Assembly: GCF_963678635.1 (NCBI RefSeq)
Contig: NC_087067.1
Coordinates: forward strand, 46,304,001-46,364,000
Source of the DNA: Symsagittifera roscoffensis
Taxonomy: Eukaryota > Xenacoelomorpha > Acoela > Convolutidae
DNA length: 60,000 nucleotides
Direction: 5' to 3'
Each line of letters begins with the position of its first letter. Positions within the stretch are counted from its first letter, which is position 1. Positions 42,141-56,164 of the stretch are shown piece by piece. Position numbers and translations under genes: made by a program. The notes under the pieces are model-generated. The model was not told the DNA's origin. It was given only the letters and a program-made list of their open reading frames with translations, and searched no databases.

Positions 42141-44069
42141 TTTGCAATACGATTTTTCACCTTTGCAATACGATTTAAAGGGCGGTTCAAAGGGCGGTTG
42201 AAATAAAGTTGGAGATTTAGGTTCCTAAGACTCTTTAGGATTTTTCATAGTCAAAATTATTGATTTCAGCAAGAGGACAAAAATAGTTCATTTCTGATGA
42301 AGAGAAAGACTTTATCCGACACAGGTACATCACTGAAACTTTTGCCTTGAAGATGGTTTCACGACTCAAAATTTTTGAAACGATACATCAAGGGGCAAAT
42401 AAAAGTTTCATTTTCAAGTTTGAGTTCACAGGATTGACGCAAGTTTACAAAAAATGTTTGATGTTTTATTAAAACTTTGCTTGATCCATAAACAAAGATT
42501 TGAAACATATTTTAATTTTTATTGTTTCAAGTAAATTGACAGAAAAAATCATTGATTAAGTTAATTTTATATTATAAAAGGACTGCTCGTAGCTGGAAAT
42601 TCTGACTTTACATAATTCTTTTCAAATGTCTATTTCAAAAAAATTGTGGAGTGCCTTGAGTTTCCACCACAATTTTAATTATTTCAAATCATCATGTAGT
42701 AAATTCAAATGGAGTATCACTTAGAACATTTGAGCTGTGATTCAAGTTCCAGAAAAACGGATTGGAAAATTTCAATTTTACTGACTACTTTTTATTAAAC
42801 CCGGCATGAATTCGATCAACAGCTGACCTCGAAATTCATGTCTGCATTAACTTTTAAGTTTCGACAAATAATGCTTTAAAAAACTACATAAATTCAACAC
42901 AGAGGCGAAGCGAAGTTAAACTAACATAACATGAATCCTAGCCGCCAACACCATTTAAAACATTATCTGATCATACAATCGTTGAGTAAAAAGAGTGTTT
43001 TTGTTAGTAAGAAATATGTTTTTTGCTTATAAAATATTGCTGGGAAAAGTTGAGCTAAATTCCATTTCGAAACTAGAAAACGATCACGTTTATCATTGCC
43101 TTCACAATTTCGCTGTTTGATGTAGTGGTTTTTGTCTTCCTTTCAACAAAGGAAATGAACAGTTTAAAAGTAAATTGCAAAAAAGTGAAAATTTTTGCTT
43201 CTAACATTTACAGCATTCTGAAAAACTTTTTCTGCAAGAAGAATTGAAAATGTAACTGCCTGGTAAATGGTTTACAAGTTATTTGTAGCTCGACGATTTC
43301 AAAGATTTATTTACCAGCAGATACAACTAAATACTAAGCAGCCTGATGCGTTCGCAGTTGAGAGACAAAACAGATTTGAGGACAGGTTTTTTGGAAAATC
43401 TCTGAAGTTTGGTATCCCAAATTGTTTATGCCAAGACCATTAACACAAATAGCCCATTTTCCATTGCAGATGTTTAGAATGTCCTTTTCTCAAAAACCTT
43501 ATATAGAAAGTATATAATATCGCGAAGAAGTCATTACTGAAAAGTGGGAACAAATTTCATATGGACTACAATCTTTTTTAAGTTCGAAATCTAACGGCTA
43601 ATTCTGCTCAACGCCGATTTTACATGATTTTTACAATTTTTATAACACATGATTCTCTACGGTTGAGCTAATGTGACTGAGAAGAGAAAAGAATTAATTC
43701 ATATGGACAACTTCCTGATCGATGACAGTAAGAAACTGAAACCGGAAAAATCAAATGCCAATTTTTGAACACAAAAGCCAAAAACTCCTAACTCAGCTCG
43801 TAATTAGATATGATAGTTGTTTATCTTAAAAAAATTACCTGTAATTTTTATCGTTTTCTATGCCTAATTGGAAGAAATATTGCTAGAATAATTAGACTTC
43901 TTCCCGAGTACAGTATTTGCATTTGTTAAAATATCGAAAAAGCTATTGAACTATATGTTTTCAATAGGAAATGCGGCAACTAATTTAGGTTATTATTAAG
44001 AAAAAAATGAAAATTAAAAGAATCTATTCTATGAATTCACCAATACATAAAATTTTTCAACATGAGAGG

Positions 44070-44120
44070 AGTAATGTATTGTAATGTACTTTAATAATAA
44101 TGTAATGCAATGTAATATTT
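44070..44120. repeat. TAATGTA-type simple repeat
   Basis: GAGTAATGTATTGTAATGTA, then AATAATGTAATGCAATGTAA: low-complexity tract of diverged TAATG units. Confidence 0.5.
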
Positions 44121-45356
44121 ACATACAGCTCAACAATGTCAAAACCGAACGTCAGTGTCAATTGCGCACATCGATAAATTCAAAATCAGCCGATAAAACT
44201 TTTTCGAAACAAATGATCGATCACTTATTGGGACTTAAGAAGTGCCAAATCCAAAATTAAGTCCAAAAGAGTTGAGAAAATAGGAGGAAAGGAAGAGCAT
44301 GATTAAATACTATGTAATTAGTCGAGTATAAAGTAAGAAACAAGTTCGCGGGTTACTTTTTGGGCATATTATGAGTCACTCAGTGAACTTCTGCTGTGTA
44401 ATCATCGCATCACGTGACTTACCATCAAACTACACAGTTGTTGACTAGGTATTGTATTGTCTTGTTTAGGCGGCGGCTCAGAGGAGTAAGACAACCAATA
44501 TCTAGATACATATAATCTCAGTTTAATTCACTCGGTTTAGTTGAAAATGCTCCAATAAATAGTTAGAAACAACTTTACTTGACGATATACTATCAAAACT
44601 GCAGAATTTGTTTCACTGAAACGGAATCGGCCACAAACAGGGATAAATTATCAAAAATCAGCTGAAATAATTGTATACTACTTCAGTTAAAAGTGAAAAT
44701 ATAGAACTTTTACTTAATATGTTGAATTTAAATCACTAATAAACTGAGTTCAAGCAAACTGTTATAAGGTAGATAAATTGAAAATTCATTGAAAACTTCA
44801 CATTGGTGATAATACACGAGACGAAATTGAAGCATCAATTTTAGGCTAACGAATAAGTTTGGACGCCACTGAATTAAATGGCAAAATAACAGAATAAAAG
44901 AATTAGAGATTATTTAGAATTTATATCTTCGTCAAAAATCAGTTAGGCTTAGTTGCGTAATAACAAGATTAGAATAAAGAAAACGCATCCAAAACATTAT
45001 CAATTGTTCGTCAGAAGTTTTTAAGTTTTCCTGTCTCCCATTCGGCTTCCTGGGCGCTGATTCGTTTTTGCTCGTTTTTCATCGGTCATTTCGAGGGCAA
45101 CTAGTCAATAACTGCAAAAAATTGGAAAATTAAACGAATTGAGTGCAAAATTTAAAACAGCTCCTTATTCCTTTTCTTGACATGGTTTATGGTTTGGGGC
45201 CTATAAATCTTAACTAACAAATTTTACAATTCATCTAATAATTACAGCATTTGATTGTAATCTAATGGCGGCGAACTCGTTTCCACGGTAAACTCATTTC
45301 CATTGTACTGAGCGTTAAGTTTAACAAGCTACGTTAGAGTTGGGTTCATCTTTGGG

Positions 45357-48300
45357 CTAATTCATCCATTTTCTACATGCAGAGGCTCCACAGTTGCAGG
45401 GAATTTTGTCGTCATTTTCGAAATCGATTTTGTAGTCATATGTCAGTTCTTCGCCTTTTGTTATTCTTCTAATAGAGGTTATGATGATGCGCTTTTCTTT
45501 CTTGTCAACTCCCCCAGCCTTGTCAAACACTACCAACTCGGCTTGACAATTTGGGTCACACGAGTGATTGATGAATCTTGCCGGACCCCCGTGAATCGTA
45601 GCGTCGATCACCCAATCGTCATCAAGTCTGAACATGTAGATTCCTCGGTTCATTCTGTCGTACTGCTTCTCTCTCACTTCCGCCACTTCAGATCGGATTA
45701 ATAAACCAATGTACTCGATTATCATCGTTCCTTTTTCGACCTCTCGTGATGAGTACATGCCGAGACCTTGGATCCTGGATCGACTCAAATGACATAGATT
45801 TCTCCATTCTTGCTTCATTCTTTTGTACTGCGAGCTCTTCGTATGCACAAACTGTTTAGAGTAGGCAACACCCTCTGTTTCCGAGGAACACGTCAAAGAT
45901 GGTATAGATGATCTTGGACCCTTTTTGGGACTACTTGTCAGACAATGCGGACGCTTGATGTAACTCCTCAGTTTGGCTTCGCTCCTGCAACAACCCGATG
46001 GATTGATAGCAAGTGGTAGATGGACTAAAGGCGACCTTCCAAACTTGAAGTTGTAATTTCTGCATAATTCAATGCTAGGAAATGACTCCAAAATCTTCAG
46101 AATCTGGACGTCGTTTAGGCCAAACATTTCTTCGCCTGAGCAAGCTTCAGAGAACAGCTTCAGAGCACTGGAGGATGAAAGTCGTAATTTATTCACAGCT
46201 TGCAATATTGCTTTCCACGGTTCTCGCGGTGTTGGTCCTTTGAACACTTGAATTTCAATTTCACTAACTTCACTTTTCTCGTTCCCTAAGCTGTCCTTTA
46301 GCTCTTCGGTTGATTTTAGCTCTGCTGACGTTTCTTTTTCAGAAGACTTCAGACATGAAACTGAGAAGTGAGGTTTGCCTTCTTCGTCTGCAATATCACA
46401 CGAGTACTTGCATCGCTTGTTCACATCATCCAGGCTCCAATAAAACCTTGAGGTCTTGAAACCGACGGGGTAGATGGCAGATTGAGTGTGGAAAGAGTTC
46501 ATCTGATGAGGGAATAGCTGTCCAATATTAGTCACCTCAGTGCTTCCACACCTGAATGTGAACTTCCTTTCTGTTTGTTCGACCACACGAGCAATGATTT
46601 CGTGTTCTTCTCTGTGAACGAACACCCTACGCAGTGCTTCAAAATTTTCCAAAACCGTTTCTGTTTTCGTTCTGTATTTATGCTGCGGACACAACACTGT
46701 TTTGTCGACAAAGAACATACAACCAACTAGCAATGCACATGGAAAATGGTACTCCATGGGACACTTGGTCTTATGGCAGGCCACTGTTGCTCCGTAATAG
46801 CCGCACCGACTGCATTCTTGCTCTAGGCCTCTGATAAAAGCAGCTTGTACATTGATCAAGGCCCCGTTAGTCGTCTCGTACACTTCTTCAGACCAGAGTG
46901 CACAATTAAGGTGAACCCACTTGTCACAATCGTAGTTCAGCAACCTTCCAGGTCCGTTCGGTTTGCCGTCGCCGATCTGTTGGCAGAAGAGACATTTCCT
47001 GGTGTCGATAGAATGATCGCAGGTTAAGCACACGTCGATCTCGTTTATCATCTTAATGACCTCCTCTTTTAAACCTACATTCTGGGGATGCGTCGTTGAA
47101 GAGGATGGTGCTGAAATCACCACTGGAGAACTATCTGAATCTTGAATTGCTACACTTTCAATGGTTTCGATGGCAACGTTGGTGTCTTCGTTTGCCACAA
47201 CTGCGGTTTGCTGGGTGCTCGGTGACGGAATGGCGGCATTGGACCTCTTGAACCGTTTCCAACGAATGTTCTCCCATCTTTTGGCAGTTTTGAGCGCATT
47301 GCAATTTCCATCGCCCTCACTTGGTCTCAGTTTCATTTCTAACTCTTTCATGTCCAGTAGCGAAAACCCTTCGAAGCTTTTATCTCCTTGGCCGGCCCGA
47401 AGTTGACTTCGTTTGATTAAAATGGCCATTTGGAGGAAACAGTCATTGGAGCAAAATTGCAATTCCTCTGATTGATCGGGTAAGATTTCATTTAAATTTT
47501 TAACAATGATATTCTGAGCAAGAGGAGCTTTACACGTTGTGCAGACCTTCGCGGAAGGGTTAAAAGGCATGCCAACAACTGGGGATCGTCTCGACATAAT
47601 CTTCGCGTCTCTTCCGTTAAAGAACGCTGGGTTAGAGGCCAGAACATCGGATCCGTTAAGGTGCAACTCCAGGACTCCATCCGACCCAACTTGAAGTCGG
47701 TTCTCCTTTGAAACATTTTTCAGGTTGTAGTTATCTAGGGGTCCAATGCAGAGCATTTGTGACAGCCTTTTCAGCAGACTTTGTAAATCGGTTAGATGAC
47801 CAGTTGTATTGCGCACTTCGAGGGAAATTTCCAGTTCTTGTGGTGCTTGGACGGACCTGAACTTCGCATTGTCAAGGTCAAAGCGCTTCAGAACAATTGA
47901 TTCTCCAGGACGATTTGATTCTGTCTCCGTATCTTCCAGGTCCTTGGACTCTGCTTTGATTAGACTCTTCATGAACCAATCAGGTTGCAGTAAAGGCGAC
48001 ATTGCACCCGATGGTCGCTTAGACGCCAGATCAATTCGACTCAAAAACTCGAGCTCAATTTTGTTGCTATTTTGCTCTGAAGCGAAGTTATCTTCAAAAG
48101 TTTCTAAGCAAATTCCTGAGTCAGCTCTATTCTTAGAGTCGTCACTAGACGTCGAACACTGTGCCTCGCGTTCTCTAGTTTCTGATGATTGCCTTTCAAG
48201 TGCTTCCGACTTTTCGTGTGGCGAAGAGGGTCTTGAGTTCGCAGAAGATGGAGAGGGCGATTCACTTGAAGGCAGGGGTTCCTTGTTGAGGAATGCGGTA

Positions 48301-51300
48301 TAATAATCCTTCCTTCCTGGTATGACTCCTTTACCAAATTGACCAGTTAGCAAACTTGGTCCTAAAGGCTCCGAACTCCAAGGAATCTTTGGACTTATTA
48401 ACGACCATTCTATTTTCAAATCAGGTTCCTGTGGTTTTAGTTCTTGTAACTGTTTGATCGCGGAAATCAAAGTATCCTGGGCCAAAATTTCCTCGCTCTG
48501 AGGATTAACGGGTTCCAAGAAGGCTTCTGCAAACTGGTTCTGATCAGAGGAGGAAAGCAGACGCTGCGTATCTTGAGGCATTACTCCTTGGTGTTGCATA
48601 GCCTCTTCTTGCTTTAGCTTGCGTCTTTTTGAACTTGGTTCCAAAATTGAGGAAGGCAAATCACCACCACCCATTAGTCCGAAGTCTTGGTCGAAACAGG
48701 ACTGGTTCGAGCTCTCATTACTTGCCAGTGAGAACGCATCATGATGGGTAGCTCTCTGAGTTGTGTCGTTTTTCGCAATCAAATTGACCAATTGAGAATT
48801 AGCTCCCGTTGTTGAAATATCCATTGCAGGTCTTTTGAGCCGGGGCGAGTTTAAAGGGATATTATTGGCGGATGAAGGTGGAAGTTTCCCAGTCTGGTAA
48901 ATTCCGGTAACCCCTGGTTGCTGAGGTGGTCCCATGTTGCTATTGCGAGACTGAGATCGGTCTCTCTGGCCCTCATTTTGACCCGCTGATTCACTTGATC
49001 CTGTTGCTGCTGTTGAGTCGCTTGCGTTTCGAATTTTTCTCTTGATGCTATCTAACTCCTTAGCTTTAGCCGATATATCGGCTCCCAGTTTTTCAAGGTT
49101 CTTTCGTTCTTGTTCACTTAAATCGTTGCCGCTTTTCTTCGCGACTCTCTGCTTAGACGCCAACTGCTTCTTGGTTCTTCTGAGTTTGCAAATTTCCTCC
49201 TCCGCTTTTTTGAGTCTAGCAGCTAAAGGGTCATCAGTGTTGTACATTTCAGAGGCGTTTTGGGGCTGACTCATTTGTCTTGAGAACATAACCATTGGGT
49301 CTCCAACCTGACCTGGACTTTGTAGTTGATTTGTCGGATCCAGACTCATTGAACCAGGGTTTTGCCCAAATCCAGAAGCATTCTGAGCATGTTTTTGAGC
49401 CAATTGAGTGGGCGAAAAGAGTTGCAAATTTGGCGCATATCTATGATGACCCATTGGTGCATTTTGCATGACAGGTGCTCCGTACACGTGAACCATCGGA
49501 GGCTGACCCAATGGACTTACTTGAGCAGGAAATATAGGCATTTGCGGATTCGCTCGATTGGACACTGCCATTCTTTGCAACATCTCGCTGTGTGGAAACG
49601 AAGGCGAAACTTCCGATGATTTCAAAGACTTGGTTGCACTGGAGTTTGACTGTTGACTGCTTGGACTATGCAATGAGACACTAATAGAATTTTGATTCCA
49701 TTTCAGCTCGTTTCGCTCCTGTTCCAGAAGATCCTCAATCAGCAGAGGTTGTTCAGAAACTAACCTTGACTTTGCTAGGGCCTCTTTGCTGTCATTTACC
49801 GCATTCATTCTCACGCTTCCGAAAGTAGATGTTATTTGTTGTTCATCGCGCAACACCTTAGATGACGTGCTTCGAATCGAAGAGGTGTCTTGAATGGAAC
49901 TGCTGACGCTACTTGATCTCACAGCAGAGTGACTGTGAGTCAAGCTACTCATGGGAGTAGAAGTGCTTACCTCTTGTGCTTGATAGTTGGCACTGAGTGT
50001 ATCGACAACATCTGCAACTGCAAGCGCAGCTGCCTGATTCAGGGCTCTTCCCGCCATGACCAGGGGAGCATTGGATCCCGGAGGACGATCTTTCATTGCC
50101 TCGTAGAAATTAGCATCTAGTTGGTTCACATCAAACAGTTCTCCTCTCCCTCCTGAAAACTGCGGATCCAGATTAAGACTATCAGTCTCATTAGTACTCG
50201 CTGCCAATGTATTTGCTGCTTGATACTCCTGTCTGATTGAAGACCTTCCAGGAGTAGCTGATTGAGGCCTCGAGGAGGAAGTCGCAGAGTCTTCATCTGC
50301 ATACCGATCAAAGCCAGTTTCGTTCTGGACACTTGGAGGCTGATAAAAATCGAATTCAAACGTCTCTTCGCCGCTAATAACAGGAACTGCTGTTTTTGGT
50401 TGTTTATGTTGCATCGGATCCATAGTAGGCGCCGAACTCATCATTTGCTTGTCATTTGGAGACGCCATCGACTGTGAATGGGAACCTCCAGATGACGAAG
50501 GGGATCTTTGCGGTACCGTTGACATTGGGACTACCGAGTTTGATATCTGGTACGTCATTGCCGCACCTGGTGGTGCTCCATAATGCTGGGGTTGCATGCG
50601 CATGGCCTGAGGAGCAGCAGTTGCGTACATATCTCCGTAATGGGGTGATCCGGAAACATTTCTAGCTTGCATCGGCCAATGTTGCACTGGCATTTGAGAG
50701 TGCACATATTGAGCATGACTAATTGCTGGTCCTTGGCCTCGATAGTGGGGAAACATAGGCTGTCGCACCATGTAAGCCTTTCTTGGAGCTCCCGGATAGT
50801 GCATTTGACTGGGTCCCCACTGCGCAGGAGCACCAGGGCCCATCATTTCTGGATTTCCCCACCTGGTGTAAGGCCTGCCTTGGTAGTAGAACGTTCCAGC
50901 AGCTCCTGGCTGCATCACATATCCCGTTGGAGCTCCATGCGGTCCCGTTGGATAGAACTGGGGCGGATGCACTGCTGTCGGTCGCATTGCCATCGGCGGC
51001 TGTCGATACATGGCGGCATGGGGAGAAATTGCCGAGGGGTTGTTTGAAGTAGCTTGTGCCGGCGATAAGCTAGAAGAGGCGTCTGACGGGGGTCCGCTGT
51101 GGTTATTTGTCGGCGTGCCACCTGCATTGATTTTGCATGTCTCGTTGAAACTGAGTTGGCGCTGTGACGGGTGCGGCGGCATTTGTGGAGATTGCACGAG
51201 GGGTGAATTCTTTGGCATGCTTCCCTGACTGAGGGCGGGAGAATGTTGTTGGCTGAAAGAACCACCAGTCATTTCTCCTCCTCCCATCGGCGAATGGTTG

Positions 51301-54300
51301 AATTGCTCAGAGCAGGATGAAGGCACTGATTGGCGATGTTTATGCGACTCTGAGTCTGACAAACTTTGGCCATCAGTCATGGCACTGGGTGGTATCCCAG
51401 AACCAGCTCCCACTTTGCCAGGCGAGAAGTTCTTGGAAGGAGTAAAGTTCTGAATCGAATTATCGATGTCTAACATTTGGGGAGCATTCGACGGTGGAAA
51501 AGTTGAAATTGTTCCCGTTTGTTGGATGTGCTGCTCTATGAATTGCTGCTGATGAGCTAGTTGCTCGATCATTTCTCCATGTTGTTGCAAAGGTTGTTCC
51601 ATGACGTGGCTTCCAGAAGCTTGGCTATTTGAGGCTTTATTTGGAATCGTGGCTTTGTCTTTATTAGCTGGACTGCTTTTCTTTTTCTTGTTCGATCTTT
51701 GCTTTGCCCGGTTGTCTTTGGCCATTTGCGAGTATGGGACTTTGTCCGATTGAGGCGCTTTTCGCCATAGCTTGTGGATCTGTTTCATTCGAGCGTTCGT
51801 GTTCGGAAACTCTTCTTTTAGATTCGGGTACTTCTTGACCGAATAGAGCACAGCAGCTATGCGCGCGTCCTCGCCCAGTTGCTCGTCAATTTCATATCGC
51901 TTATAGTTCTTATGCTCTTCCGATTCTTGTGCCGACTCATTTGATGCATTTGGTTCAGTCGGTGCAATTTTCTTCGGACCATTGGTCTGTTCACTTTGAT
52001 TCTGCAGAACAGGAACTGTGGCGGCATTTGCATTGACCCACGAATTACCAGCAAAACTTCCCGTTGTTTGCAACCTCGGTGCCTGGTGGTTTGCGTTTGT
52101 GAGCATGCTCGAGTGGTGATATGGTTGCTGCATACTATTCGATTCCAGCGATACTGGTGGCGGAGGCGCATTTTGATTTGCAGGCATCATATTCCCGTCG
52201 GATGGATGCTCGTCTAAATCGTCCATGGCCAAAATGTCATCAACATCCTGAGAATCGATTTGTGGAAGACTGTCAACGACGTTCAGATACCCTGTAGGGC
52301 CTCCGCAGTTGAGAAGACCGTCAACGTCGAACAAGTTAGGCGCCGAGTTGTGATTTTGCACAACTTGATTTTGGTATGCTGCAAACTTAGAAGAGTCAGC
52401 TGGTCTTGCGTGAATTTCCATAGTGTCTATGTTGTTCGCGACAGGAGTTGCGGTCATATGATGCACGGCCGGAGCGGTAGAATGCTGATTTTGGTTGTTC
52501 TGGTTGACCCGAGTTTCGTTCGGCAGACAATTCACTGTAGTTGGCATTTCGACTTGATGGTTCAGCGTCGCTTGCTTGGTTTTGCTCGTTACAGAAGGCA
52601 CTGAAATTGTTGGACGAGCAACATTATTATCGCCGCTTAGCTCGGCTCTAAGTTGGACAGCTTCTTCAACCGCAGAAGAATCGGTATGCGACGTGAAAAT
52701 GTTCTCGTTCACTTGATTCAGAATGCTGTTTTGCTCACCGGGGTTCGCTTGTTGCTGGTTGGTTGCGGACGACAATCCTGCGTTTGGAGCAATCACGTCT
52801 TCTGCTAGTGCGCTGAACTGATCATGATCGTTGTTCATAAAGATATCGTATAAGAAATCGTCCACAGGTAGATTCAATTCATCGTCATTCAGCAGCAGAT
52901 CATCATTGGTTGCCTTATCTGACTTTTTGTCTTCGATTAATAAGGGGTGGTTATCATTGACTATATTAGTCAGTTTTTCTTCCTTTGAAGCCATTTCAAG
53001 CAAACTTTTTCCGAAAAACGATTCTTGGGCTACCGAAGAACCTTGGATATCGATATCGCAATTAGAAACAAAAGAATCGTACGTCAAAGGCTCGTTGCTT
53101 CTGCCGTCGAAGCAACTTTTTGACTTCATAAGTTTTCCCTGTTTACCGGGTTTGGAAAGCAGTTTACCTACGTTTGATTTCATCTTCGGTCTCCTCTTTA
53201 ATACTTCATTTTGGGCTTGAATTTCAGAGTCAGATAGGAGCTCATCATCTGAGTAATCAAAACTGTAATCTGGCTTGTCGTTGAGGGATCTCTGACTTTT
53301 ATTCCTGGGAGGTCTCGAAGCCCCAATGGAGGTCGTGGCTCGAGTAGAATGACGTCTTTTGAATTGATTAGTAATAAAATTGTTGATTGATTTGATATGC
53401 TGTGCTCCTGATTCGGACAGTTGGATCCCGTCATAGACTTGTTCTCTCTCCAAACTATCTCCGCTTCCTGATCCGAAAGATTTTAGCTTGGGTCGACAAA
53501 GAATACACTGGTAACCTTTCGATACAGCCCAGTCTAGTTCTGACTCGGAGCCGATGTTGTCACATTTTGCGTGCAGCCATCGTTGACATGTACCGCAGCA
53601 CGCTAGGAGATCCTCATCGGCGTAACTCTGGTTGCAGATGGGGCAATTAGACGACGAATGGCATGGACCACATTCGGTATAGTTACTCAGCCATTGACAA
53701 TTTGTTCCAGGAGTAGTTCTTGAACATTTGGTACAATGAACACACCACTTACACTTCCAACCTCCCACTGGCACAGTGTCAAGAGGGGGTTCCAGACAAT
53801 ACGTGTGGTAGCTTATATCACAATCGTCACACAGAAGCAGTCGAGCTTCATCATTGGCGTTTCCACAACTATTGCAAACTGTGCAATCCAGACATCGCCA
53901 TCCGGACTCAATGACCTTCTTCAAGCCTTCTTTTGACAAATTCAAGTTCGTGCAGTATAAATGGTACGCCTGGCCGCATTGGGCACACGCAATCATTTTA
54001 CCTTCCGTGTCTCTGCCGAAACTTCCACAGCTGTAACACACATCCTGTTCCGAAACAAACTTGTCGTCCGAACTGTATATCACAACATTGTAATAATTAG
54101 TGGCGTCATCTTCGTCTTCTTTTAAAGCATCGCCATCAGCTAACCCGAGTGTTGTGATGCTGTTACTTCTTCCTAATGACCTCTTGTTTCCACTCGAGCA
54201 GCTGGTTTTCTTCTTGGGACGACCTCCTTTCTCACTTGGATAACCGGGCTTAGCAGACTTCTTTTTACTTGCAACATGCAAATGATGGAAAGAATTTTGC

Positions 54301-55432
54301 AACGGCTTCACAGCAATTGACGGACTCAGAGCTTCTTGGGGTTCCGACTTCCCGTAAATTCCATTACTGTCGTCCGATTTAATCGAAACTTCGGTCGGCG
54401 TTGACAAACCACTACTATTGTCATCGCTATTGTTTGAATTCGCATAGTCTACTTCAAAACTGGATCTTCCATTGTTCTTAATTAGTTCCCGCTGGTCTTC
54501 GGTCAAAATAGTCTCACTCAAATTGACTTCTCCTCTGCAGTACGGACAGAGGTAGTTCGATCTGCAATTCTGAATCAACGAGTCTGCGTTTGTTTCACAT
54601 TCACCGTGTACTGCTCGCTGGCAGGAGCTGCAAGTTAGCATTGCGACCTCGATAAAGCTATCGTGAGCTCTACAACAAGCTGGACAGAAATCACCTTTAT
54701 TTCTCTGGTTGAAGCACAAATCACAGAGCGTGTAGTTCAGATGCCATTTACTTGTGGTCGTTGCTCCTGGAACTGTTGCGCCACAGTCATCGCATAACCT
54801 GCAATTGGCGCATTTCCAGCTTTGCTTTGGAAGGGAGGACAACATGGGTCTAAGACAGAATGTATGGAATCCTTTGTCGCATGCGTCACACACTAGCATC
54901 TTGCTTCCATTTGTTGACATGCCACAGGTTTGGCATTGCTTGCAGTCAGGGCATTGCCAACCGGCTCTCAGTTCTGGGGAGGGGGTGATAGAAGTCTGGA
55001 GACATTTGGAATGGTAATGGTTTCCACAAATTGTGCAGAACATTTGGTCTTGGCAATCTCCCATGCTCTTGCACACTGCGCATAGGACTTCGGAGGGTTT
55101 GGCTTGGGCTAAGTGGTCAACACAAAGCAGCGACATGTCACTTAAAATTTGCAGGGTTCCAGCCGCTGCCGCACACGGATAGTGATAGAATTTCATGCAT
55201 TTGGGCACTCTGCAACCGATCGACGCTCCATACCGGTTACAGAAGTAGCATTTTTGTTTGGTTCCATTATTTACAGCTTTATCCACATTCAGCAATTCGT
55301 AGTTGTTGTCCTGCAGTACTCCGTCTGACCAAGCTGCGCAACAATGGTGAACTACAAAACACGCCTGGTCGTCTAAAAGGTCTTCGGGTTTGGGTGCTTC
55401 GGAGAAACCAATAACGGCGAGTTCGCCTTTGC
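45357..55432 (-). CDS. KMT2C/D-type (MLL3/4, Trr-like) histone H3K4 methyltransferase, giant terminal exon
   Basis: One uninterrupted exon of 10,076 nt (3,357 complete codons) runs from acceptor TTTTTTAG at 55433 to TAG at 45359-45357. In order: second half of an extended PHD finger (55430-55110; HHCCAAWSDGV, then YHYPCA), PHD cluster 1 (about 55095-54525), PHD cluster 2 (about 54050-53490), an HMG box (about 51915-51705), a very long Gln/Pro/Ser-rich part, and a coiled coil (about 49245-49025). Then come a second extended PHD (about 47035-46675), FYRN (46640-46430), FYRC (46425-46040), a WDR5-binding Win-like GCCRSEA (about 45980), SET (about 45850-45430; EYIG, RGIYMF, RFINHSCDPNC, EELTYDY) and post-SET CNCGASACRKWMN. 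Two PHD clusters, HMG box and FYRN-FYRC-SET order identify KMT2C/D rather than KMT2A/B. It should methylate H3K4, mainly mono-methylation at enhancers, in a COMPASS-like complex. The catalytic motifs look intact. The start codon and first Cys pair of the first PHD are on upstream exon(s) not found. Confidence 0.97.
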
Positions 55433-55923
55433 CTAAAAAACGCGATCTTATAATCTACTTGCTAGCACGCAATATGGAAAAACCTTAAATATAACATAAA
55501 TACACCGAAAAAACGAGTGATCTTTTTCGTTCACTTTTTCTTTTGATGTCATCAAAAACACAGAAACTTAAAATTCATGGAACTCCAAGAACCTTTTAAA
55601 GTGTGCACTTTTCCGATAAAGCCAACAAAACTAAATCAATGGGTTTTTCAATCAATCAATTGACAATTCCAAAAAAAATAACGTATTTGTTACATTGAAA
55701 GTCAATCACGTTTTTATTTTACGCCATTTCAGCGTTCGTTATTGGAGATGGCAATTTGCCTTCTTTTCGTTAACAAGTTTCAAGTGAAATCGAGATGAAT
55801 TAAAACACAGATCCGAAGCTTCGCTTCGAAAAAACTAGCGAGCTCACGACAAAAAGCAGCTCTATAAAATTCAAGAAGAAAAATTAGAAATAAGCCTCGA
55901 ATTAGTAAAAATTCGGCTATTTC

Positions 55924-55986
55924 TGAGATTCGAACTTGCGACCTAGAGATTCAGTCTGACACACTAACCACTCAGACACGGACGCT
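55924..55986 (-). other. tRNA-like sequence (relic or SINE head)
   Basis: On the - strand TGTCTGAGTGG fits the Pol III A box with one mismatch, and AGTTCGAATCT fits the B box closely. An AGA-CTGAATC-TCT hairpin sits where an anticodon arm would be. The T-arm stem and acceptor stem do not pair properly, so a working tRNA is unlikely. Confidence 0.4.
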
Positions 55987-56164
55987 AAATAGGCACCAAA
56001 CACTGGTCACAATCAAAGCAGAGAACAGCTATGCAATTTCCAATGCTACAGTGAAATTTCCAAATAAGTGATCACTTTTAATGAACACTTTTATTTGCGA
56101 GTTAGGTTAAAAAAAAGAAGGTTCATAATAATACGCTAAGCTGATCGCTAATGTAAAAAAAAGA

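Larger units (their letters stand above)
37778..45356. other. Intergenic span, repeats only
   Basis: The converging gap between the disordered-protein gene (+) and the KMT2 gene (-). It holds a foldback element (38953-39143), a family B tail (40010-40150), a direct duplication (40372-40672), degenerate CAGACTTTGCAG repeats (41185-41330), a family B head on the - strand (42085-42140) and a TAATGTA-rich tract (44070-44120). It must also hold the KMT2 3' UTR, but I see no AATAAA on the - strand near the stop. No exon was recognised. Confidence 0.5.

Noticed and set aside
46532-55414. Many open frames on both strands within the KMT2 exon
   Set aside because: All are shadows of the domain-bearing frame.
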